Source: Larix sibirica (taxonomy: Eukaryota > Streptophyta > Pinopsida > Pinales > Pinaceae). Taken from it: a stretch of DNA of 14,540 bases. Below, one piece after another: positions 7,831 to 14,540 of the stretch. The DNA is taken from the NCBI GenBank assembly GCA_004151065.3, contig NWUY0300072022.1:1-14540 (forward strand), read 5' to 3'. Every line of letters begins with the position of its first letter. Position 1 is the stretch's first letter. Made by a program: the position numbers and the translations under genes. A model generated the notes under the pieces. It was not told where the DNA came from. It saw only the letters and a list, made by a program, of their open reading frames with translations, and made no database searches.

Positions 7831-10079
7831 ATAAGTATTTAATTCTATAACTACTTTATTATTCATTGTATAGAACATTTGATGAGAACAATGCCAATCA
7901 TTAACTTTAACTGGTAAACCTTAACCTAATGTGCAACCATAAACAATATGGCAAAACCTAAATGTATAACCATTATTCCTTAATTATAATTCTAAATTCC
8001 TGATTTTATTCCTTAACCTATAACCCTAAATTATTAAAACTTTCTATGTGTATCTTAAAGCTTAAGATTACAACTTTTAATGAATTTAACCATTTTATAA
8101 AATGTATGTCTTATATTTAACCTCATCACACTAAAAAAAATGGTAAATTAGTGGTTCTTATAAAATTTTATATTGAAATAAGTTAATGGAATTAGATTTT
8201 TTTTAAAAGTTATTTTCCAAAAATAATAATGGATATTCTACTAAATAGTTTATCGCAACAAACAAATCTTGAATGTTACTACAAAAAGCACACCATCGTC
8301 ACATTGAACATAAAATATACACTGAAAAACCCAATGTTGAAAACCCAACAAGGAAATGAACATTATGTCATGTCCTTTTCTTCTTATATTAAAATGCAAT
8401 ATGCAAAGAAATATTATTTCACTAAGCAATGCAATAGATATTGTGGTAGGTGATTCATTGCTACATGGTCTTTGTATTTGTTTGTTATGCTATAATATCT
8501 CACTCATTTGATCTACTTTGCAATGGAACAACAAATCATTACAATATGAACAATAACCCTTAGTTTCCTTGCAACTCAATTTTGAATATGTTTGACCTAA
8601 GTTAGGATTAGGGATTTTTTGTATGCCCCAACTCTTTATTAGGGGTAGGGTTTTGGACCTTCTTGAACATTCTTTAAATTCCATAGGACTAGCTTCACAT
8701 GTGTGGGTAGTGAAAGATGGTGTAGCTTAGGTCAAAACATGTCAACATGCAAAAGGCATAAATCCCTCATCTAAACTTGAGGTGCTCTTCAGACCACCGG
8801 AAATCTCTCAACAAGTGGAACAACATCAGCGGGAAAGGAACTTGTTTGCAAAGTTTTCATCCCAAAAATGATCATTTAAATCCTAAAACAAGCACCCGAA
8901 GTTTCAGGTCCCCAAGATACCAAACAAGGATATGCCCCTAAAATAGGTCTAGCAAGGTCGTGGCTCTAATTTTCCACCCCAAAAAGCACTAGAATGAATT
9001 ACAAATTGTATAAAGGTCCACTTCAAAACATACTTCCATTTTATGAGGATTTTGGGTTCCCCTATATTAGTCGGGTTCCCTTGTAACCATCAGCCTTATG
9101 GAATTTCTAATTAATATATTTCTATTTTGAAATCTTGTAAAACCATCATTCTTTCACTTGTATGTTAGGGAAATTTGTTTGATGCGAAAGATTGATCAAT
9201 TATGTGATGTCATTCACTACACCGATACGGAAAATTTAGTTCAAGTGGTTAATTGTTATTTACAACTTATTCAAAAGAAATGAACCAATATACTATCATA
9301 ATTAGTTTTTTTTAGATTCTAAAGAAGGTAGTCTAGTCACTCTTTCAAGTGTCAAGCGCTTTCTTTATGATTTATTTGAAAAATCCAAGTCTAAAATGTG
9401 TTCTTGAATGATGTGAATACATAGAAAATATCTATTCCAATTCCACAGATACATGTCCTGGAAGGTTTTTGAAGTATGAATGGATGTTCTTTGTGTTGAA
9501 TTTTCTGTGATTATATGTTGAAAAATCAATGAATTATATGTTTGACTCACACCAGTATATAGTTTTAGAGTGTTTCGAGTCGTAATCATGCCAATTTTGT
9601 GCTTGTTGGTGACCATAAACAATTGCAAATCATGGGATTTTGTGCTCGTGGGTCACAAGAAACAATTTTATAAATGACTTGAAATAAGGCAAACATTTAA
9701 AGGTTCACACTATTTTGATATTCCATAATAGATAGAATTGTGGTAATTCCCTTTCTTTGTTTCATCAAGGAAATACACATTACATTAAGATGTATTTACC
9801 CAAAAAATTAATCTCCAACAAATAATGACATATAGTATTGATATCCACCCAGATAATATATAGATCCAAATATCAAAATGACTACCTCCAGTCATACAAA
9901 ATAGCTTGAAGTTATGTTCTAGTCATACCAAAAACATTGCCATAAGTTTAGGCTCTTTTTGCATAAGAGGACATTGATGAAGTACATATGATACATTCAA
10001 TTTTTCCATGTCCATGCAATCTAATAAAAATATGTTGTTGCTACCTAATGTTTATCCGAATTTGAGCTGAGGTTGCTAC
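7831..10079. other. Long AT-rich intergenic stretch, no gene supported
   Basis: Open frames here (8229-8453 plus, 8490-8684 minus, 9365-9628 minus) lack recognisable domains, splice context or coding-like composition. The part just below 10080 lies 3' of the copia Gag relic on the minus strand, where protease and integrase should follow. I could not recognise either, so the element is probably truncated or replaced there. The segment around 8750-9110 is less AT-rich and could be transposon leader sequence, but I cannot name it. Confidence 0.45.
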
Positions 10080-10871
10080 CTAATTTTGTTGTTTCTTTTG
10101 TTTACCTTTCTTCTTCTCTTGATACTGCGATGCATAATGGTTGTGCTTATGACATATGAAGCACTTGATTTTACTCAAGTCTTTCTTCCTTCGTTTTGAG
10201 GTTGAGTCCTCAATCTTTACCTTGCCCTTGCTGGGTATTATACCAATTCCCTTCTTTTTTTAACCTAATAGGGCATGGTCACTCTCACCTCCGTACTTGC
10301 TTTCCTTTGACTCCATTCGAGTCCCCCCTTGGATATGATCATCCCATAGTCTTCCCTAGGAGGGAATATTTTCCTAAGCACAAACACCTTGGACAAATGT
10401 TTCCCATTGATATTGGAACCCATTTAGTACTTGATTCACTAGCTCTTTGTCTTCAACCTTCTCCCCAACTACTGCAAGTTGATCAAGAATATACATTCCA
10501 TTCATAAGATAATTGGTAATTGTGGTTGATTTGGTCATCTCTATAGATCCGAGACTGTTATGCAATATCATCTTCTTGTTCATGTTCTTGCCTTGGTAAA
10601 GGCTAACTAGGGAATTGAGCACCTCCTTCACCATCTTCTTCTTGGATATATGAGGGGTCAAATGATCTTTTATAACATCTATGATCATTTGCTTGGATTC
10701 CACTTCTTTCTTTTTGTGAACTGCCAAATCTTGTGAATTTGTTGGCGGAGTCACTACATCATTGGCGATATCCTAGAGATCATTCTCTTCCAATAAGAAA
10801 GTTACCTTGAATTTCCAAGATAGGAAATTCAAGGCACCTTCCAATTTGTCCTCGAGGCTAGTTGATGCCAT
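10080..10871 (-). pseudogene. Ty1/copia Gag pseudogene with four nonsense codons
   Basis: Read on the minus strand from ATG 10871-10869, the frame spans 264 codons with no frameshift. It begins MASTSLEDKLEGA, a typical plant copia Gag start. It continues through the UBN2-type capsid region (VSLYQGKNMNKK, IEMTKSTTITNYLM, DQLAVVGEKVEDKELV) to a C-terminal zinc-knuckle-like KCFICHKHNHYASQY. Gag forms the virus-like particle that packages the element RNA. Stops lie at codons 33 (TAG, 10775-10773, in place of the usual Trp), 166 (10376-10374), 172 and 204 (TAA, 10262-10260). The zinc knuckle keeps C-x2-C-x4-H, but its last cysteine is tyrosine. The protease, integrase and RT that should follow are not recognisable. 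It sits 140 bases after a primer-binding site. Confidence 0.9.
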
Positions 10872-11011
10872 TTCTGAGCTCTAAAACACAAACTCCCAAA
10901 TCTGATAAGCACTACCTTTGAAACCCTCTAACTGTTGGTCCTAGTTCTCGACAACTATTGTTGACAATTGATGTATTGTTGTAAACTCTTCAAAACCTCT
11001 TAGTCAGAGAA

Positions 11012-11023
11012 GATTTGATACCA
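11012..11023 (-). promoter_or_regulatory. Degenerate initiator-Met tRNA primer-binding site of the copia element
   Basis: On the minus strand the sequence is TGGTATCAAATC. The plant copia primer-binding site is normally TGGTATCAGAGC, so the first eight bases match and the rest has drifted. It sits directly after a candidate LTR end in TTCACA and 140 bases before the Gag start, the expected order. It would prime minus-strand DNA synthesis. Confidence 0.75.
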
Positions 11024-11615
11024 TGTGAAAATTCCAAACCCTAGGTGACTATTGTCCTTATGTTCTTAGCTAAACAAGACAATTATTTAATTGCATAAAA
11101 TTAAATTCTTCACATAGAAACAATCACAAATGCATAGGAATTTGCTCCTTTAAATCAACTTATCTTTAACATAATCAAAGTTTACAAGGTACCCTCTATA
11201 ATTGCGAAAAACAAACAATTATATGGTAAACAAATTCATCTAAAACCTGAGGTTTATGATCTCTTGAAGTATTTATGCTTGGACAAAAAAATTGAGGAAC
11301 AACATTGTGGTATAGCCTATTGTTGTACAAATATGTACGATTGTATGAACTAGCTGCACAACTTGCTATACAGATTGTACAACCTAGCTGTACAAATTGC
11401 TTTTGCTGCTATTTGCCTCTTGATTGATGTGTTATGATCCTTTTTTCTTCATTGTCCTTGTCAAACAAAACCGTGTCTAAAATATCTATCTTGATATGCC
11501 TTTACACTTGATCTAAAACCCTAATCTATAAAACTTTAATCTCTCAATGAGATGTACAGTTGAGATTCTAGTCTAAATCGCTAATGAATCAAAAGACAAT
11601 TGATTAGACTCAACA
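11024..11615 (-). mobile_element. Candidate 5' LTR of the minus-strand copia element
   Basis: The inner end is fixed by the primer-binding site: the minus-strand sequence ends TTTTCACA. The outer end is inferred from TGTTGAGTC (minus strand, starting at 11615), giving about 592 bp with TG...CA termini. No second LTR is present for comparison, so the outer end is uncertain. A cluster of related words (tgtacaa, gtacgatt, ctgcacaa, tgtacaacctagctgtacaaa) lies at 11325-11400 and could be repeated enhancer-like elements. Confidence 0.5.
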
Positions 11616-11690
11616 ACTAAATATAAGACTTTTAGTTTATTCACGAAGTGAATTACAAATTATAATTAACTCAAACTACTTCTAGCATGT

Positions 11691-11897
11691 TCATAGTGAA
11701 CATGTGCATAAGTTCTTATCTGAGGTACATTCTTCAACACTATGCATGATGTGCTTGCCAAGAAAGGCTGGAACAAGTAATGTGATATTTACATCTCCAT
11801 CACTCTCGGTGTAAATTTCCTCCATGCTACATATACAATGAAAAGAATGAGCTAAGATGCCAAATATAACACAAAAAACTCCTATTCTTATGTTCAT
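11691..11897 (-). other. Small open frame with signal-peptide-like start, probably not a gene
   Basis: This is an ATG-initiated frame of 68 codons between the end of the gypsy Pol relic and the copia LTR. Its N terminus is hydrophobic (MNIRIGVFCVIFGILAHSFHC), resembling a signal peptide, and the rest has several cysteines. The stop codon lies in a 19-base inverted repeat, catgttca-tag-tgaacatg (11686-11704). Neighbouring DNA is all decayed retroelement, so chance is the simplest explanation. It could also be 3' non-coding sequence of the gypsy element. Confidence 0.2.
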
Positions 11898-11948
11898 AGT
11901 GCTTATCCCTCATGCTATCTACACTACTCTAATAATGTCACAAGTGCC

Positions 11949-13146
11949 TTAACAATAATAGTGCTCAATAAATTTCCCATTCATGGGCATGAACTTAATC
12001 TTTTCTCCATCTAGATTACTTAGAAAAAAAGTATTTGGTCCAACAATTTCTTCAATCTTGAAAGGTCCAAGTAGTCAAACTTCTAATGATCGTCTGGTTT
12101 CTCACATTGTTTGTCCCATTGAAGCACAAGATCTCCTTCTTTGAACTCACGAGGAGAGATTTTCTATTAAAATTCTTGGTTCCTTCTTTTTTTTTTCTAG
12201 GAATTTCTAGAGAGCCGCTCTCTGATGTTCGTCGAGCTTCACGAGTTTATCAATCCTTGCTTGAATTGCTTCTTGATTGGTGGTGAAGGAGTTCAACATT
12301 TTATACACTTGCATCTTCAAGTGGATAGGAAAAGTGACCTCCTGATCCCATAAACCAATTCGAAATGAATTTTTCCAGTGGCTTGCTTCTTTGTAAGTAT
12401 GTCGACCCATAGTGCAAACTTGAGTTGAGTGTCTCAACTTATTTTATTATCTCCCACTGTCTTCTTAATGATTCTTATCAATTTTTTGCTACTTGATTAT
12501 GCTATTCCATTACCTTATGGATAATAATTTGATGAATGGGAAAGAACTATGCCATGATCAAGACAAAACTTTACCAAATCAATGGATCTGAATGCTTGAT
12601 CATTGTCAATTATGATCTTTGTAGGGACCCCAGATCAAGTGATGATTTTTTCTTCTAAGAATTCCTTAATCACCTCCTTTGTAGCTCTTTTGGTAGGAAT
12701 TGCCTCTACCCATAGAGTGAAGTAATCCATGGATGTTAAGATCCATTTATATCCATTTATTGAGCTGGGATGAAATTATCCCATAAAATCGAAACCCCAT
12801 TTGTTGAAACGAAGTTTCTACCACAATTGGTTTTAAAGGAAATGATGCTACTTTCAGGTTGGTCATCCTTTACAAATTTATGAACATTAGAATATATAGC
12901 AGGCCAATAATAATGAGTTCTTAGAATTTTATGTGTGGTTGTTTTATTTGCAAAGTGTCCACCACAAAATCCATTGTGTATTCCATTCATCAATTTTTGA
13001 GCCTCAAAATGATCAACATCTAAGAGTAAGAACATCTGAGTTTCTCCAACTCGGTCCTTGTTTCATGAAACAATACTTGGATGCATTTAATATCAATGCT
13101 CTTCTTTTGGACTCTGTAATGTGATATGGACAAGACAAATTTTATA
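11949..13146 (-). pseudogene. Ty3/gypsy Pol relic: H2C2 zinc domain, integrase core and C-terminal domain
   Basis: Domains follow the family order on the minus strand but in several frames. The integrase zinc domain (about 13035-12900) shows IHNGFCGGHF and THYYWP but has lost its C-x2-C pair where the frame shifts. The catalytic core has the first Asp at 12790-12788 (GFDF) and a second at 12607-12605 (IDND). The position 35 residues later, where the family has Glu, is TAA (12499-12497), followed by the usual Ser-rich motif. Further stops lie near 12778, 12644 and 12509. A frame change near 12380 leads to the linker QARIDKLVKLDEHQ. The C-terminal domain follows with FKEGDLVLQWDK and, in another frame, the GPF motif, ending NGKFIEHYYC and TAA at 11951-11949. 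The element cannot integrate. RT and RNase H are absent in the window. Confidence 0.88.
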
Positions 13147-13157
13147 GTTAATAAATC

Positions 13158-13453
13158 TGTTGGAACAAATTATTAACTCGTACTTGTCTCCATGTGTGAT
13201 TCATGAGAATATTGTTGTTTGTTATGCTTGTTCTATTTCTACGGAGGTTGTTAAGACTCTGTTGGATATTGAGAGATTCTCTCCAAACAATTTTCTATCT
13301 TTAGTGTGTGGTTGAGATATTCCCTCAATTGTTAGTATGGTTGAGGGAAAACTTCATGTATAAAATATGTAGTATTTGTTGATGAATACTATACAATACT
13401 AAGAATTGTTTTGGTGTGTGAAGAAACAATGTCTACTCTCCCATTTTCTATCA
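13158..13453 (+). mobile_element. Copia-type LTR on the plus strand, about 296 bp
   Basis: The sequence starts TGTTGGAACAAATT and ends CCATTTTCTATCA, so it has TG...CA termini. It is followed immediately by an initiator-Met tRNA primer-binding site. A TATA-like tataaaat lies at 13359-13366, about 90 bases before the LTR end. It adjoins the upstream edge of the minus-strand gypsy relic (13146), so it probably inserted into that older element. No second LTR was found before the window end, and no gag was recognised downstream, so the target duplication could not be tested. Confidence 0.65.
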
Positions 13454-13465
13454 TGGTATTAGAGC
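13454..13465 (+). promoter_or_regulatory. Primer-binding site for initiator-Met tRNA
   Basis: tggtattagagc differs from the plant copia consensus tggtatcagagc at one base (C to T). It starts directly after the LTR terminal CA. It marks the 5' end of a plus-strand LTR retrotransposon whose internal region is not recognised. Confidence 0.8.
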
Positions 13466-14337
13466 TAGACTGGGATTGACTTCCTCATAGGAGGGTCTAG
13501 GAATATGAGAGAATTTGAGAGTTGATCCTATGTACCTATATTAGCATAGGAGAGTTGATTTTTGTTATCAATATTTTATCAATTTGTCTATCCTCTATTT
13601 GTCTGTGGGTGTATGTTGTTTGTCCATGATTGATTTGATCTACAACGTGAGAGTGAATTTGATAATGATTTGGTGCTCAATCTCGTGTTTGAATTCTTCA
13701 CATAAATAGCACATGCATTAGGTCCTGTATTTTCTCAGTATACTATAGCTCAAAAAATTTGTTGGAGTGAAATCTTCTTAAGGAAGTAGAATATTTTTGG
13801 CTGAAATCCTTTGAATTGGAGGCCATCACGAGGTTCTTTATAGACATGATAAAATATTTGACTAAGATCGTGAATTCCAACTGGAATGCATGTGTGGAAG
13901 TTAGTAGTGTAATTGTCAGGCTTATACAGGGCATTCAAAGTTATTATTACAATTCAACTATCTACAAGGATTTTCTCACCACCTTGGTTTTGAGTTTCCC
14001 TCGGCTCGAGCCTATAGATGTTTGAGAGAATAAGCCCTTGCTTGTTCAATCATTGGATTGTTCCCACTACGAGTAGTAGTTTGGGATGAGTTGAAACGAG
14101 TGTAAGAAGAGAATTGTAGATGAAAGACTGTTTCATCTTGAAATTGTCTGTCAAACCCTTGACCCCAGTAGACTGAAGTGGTGACCCCTGCACATAGATC
14201 ATTAAGCATGTATTATTTGGGCAGAGGATAGTCTACAACCTTTTCCCTCTATTGAAAGAAACTGGAACTGTGAGAAAATGATCTCATTGCTATTGTAACG
14301 AATCTAAATTTATAAATATACAATTAAAAAAATATAT
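13466..14337. other. Retroelement interior or intergenic, unassigned
   Basis: This stretch should be the leader and gag of the plus-strand element whose primer-binding site is at 13454, but I see no gag motif on the plus strand. The minus strand has pieces of open frame at 14209-14012 (with VYWGQGFDRQFQ and a Ser/Thr/Asn-rich stretch) and 13938-13750 (with YKPDNYTTNF and FYHVYKEPRDG). They read like broken protein-coding sequence in different frames. I do not recognise their family, and they could be an older relic under the insertion or chance frames. Confidence 0.35.
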
Positions 14338-14378
14338 AAATAATAATAATAATAATAATAAATAATAAATAAAAAAAA
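14338..14378. repeat. AAT trinucleotide microsatellite with A-rich end
   Basis: About eight AAT/TAA units run from 14338, followed by the interrupted units aataataaat and a run of eight A. The flanks are also AT-rich. It is a simple repeat, likely length-variable. Confidence 0.85.
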
Positions 14379-14540
14379 TGAAAACTTCAAAAAAGAAATT
14401 TAATCTATTGATCACTCTACATGTATTCATTCATCACAAGCATGAAAAATACTTGAAATATCATCACCAATGGTTCCATAGGAAGAATACTTACCTTCTT
14501 TCAGCAATGGTGGTAGCACAGGTTCTTACCTCTCATCTTA

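Noticed and set aside
7915-8035. Words resembling plant telomere repeat (aaccctaaat, cctaaat, aaccttaacc)
   Set aside because: They are scattered and not tandem TTTAGGG arrays, so interstitial telomere DNA is not supported.
8490-8684. Minus-strand open frame with cysteines (SCKETKGYCSYCNDLLFHC)
   Set aside because: The cysteine pattern hints at a zinc-binding motif, but there is no family match, no splice context and no supporting neighbours.
9365-9628. Minus-strand 87-codon open frame downstream of the copia Gag
   Set aside because: It shows none of the protease or integrase motifs expected after copia Gag, and looks like AT-rich chance coding.
13757-13790. Second possible LTR start (tgttggagtgaaatc) as the 3' LTR of the 13158 element
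   Set aside because: After the first six or seven bases the sequence does not match the LTR at 13158.
1-14540. CRISPR array, bacterial operon or rRNA/tRNA gene
   Set aside because: No regularly spaced direct repeats, no Shine-Dalgarno-led operon and no complete cloverleaf gene are visible. The spliced gene and LTR elements indicate plant nuclear DNA.

Overview
The window looks like seed-plant nuclear DNA. It is AT-rich, contains a small spliced gene with plant-style GT-AG introns, and is otherwise mostly decayed Ty1/copia and Ty3/gypsy LTR-retrotransposon sequence, tRNA-derived SINE-like pieces and microsatellites. The density of degenerate LTR elements suggests a large, repeat-rich genome. 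A conifer would fit, but the sequence does not prove it.

Layout. Positions 1-2840 hold a SINE-like piece (about 533-650), a Ty3/gypsy integrase C-terminal relic on the minus strand (1065-1298) that overlaps a roughly 242-bp tandem duplication (1172-1656), and an LTR-like block of 52/88-bp tandem repeats (1789-2004). Positions 2838-4297 hold the one clear intact gene: a three-exon, minus-strand RBR-type (RING-IBR-RING2) E3 ubiquitin ligase of 288 residues. Its GC-richer upstream region (4298-4700) contains a TATA-like box, an E2F-like site and a 13-bp direct repeat. A plausible terminal coding exon of an unrecognised plus-strand gene lies at 5242-5394. A GC-rich island (5794-6954) holds broken minus-strand reading frames that I cannot assign. 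Positions 6955-10080 are very AT-rich and gene-free, apart from a SINE-like piece near 7701-7830.

The right third is a stack of retroelements. A minus-strand copia Gag pseudogene (10080-10871) has a primer-binding site (11012-11023) and a candidate 5' LTR (11024-11615). Next comes a minus-strand gypsy integrase pseudogene (11949-13146) whose catalytic glutamate codon is a stop. A plus-strand copia-type LTR with its primer-binding site (13158-13465) abuts the 5' side of that gypsy relic and probably interrupts it. The end of the window has unassigned sequence and an AAT microsatellite.

Functionally, only the RBR ligase appears intact. The terminal exon at 5242-5394 may belong to a second gene. 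The transposon relics all carry nonsense codons or frameshifts and cannot be active. I found no strong evidence for a new multi-gene system. The least explained pieces are the GC-rich island and the orphan exon.
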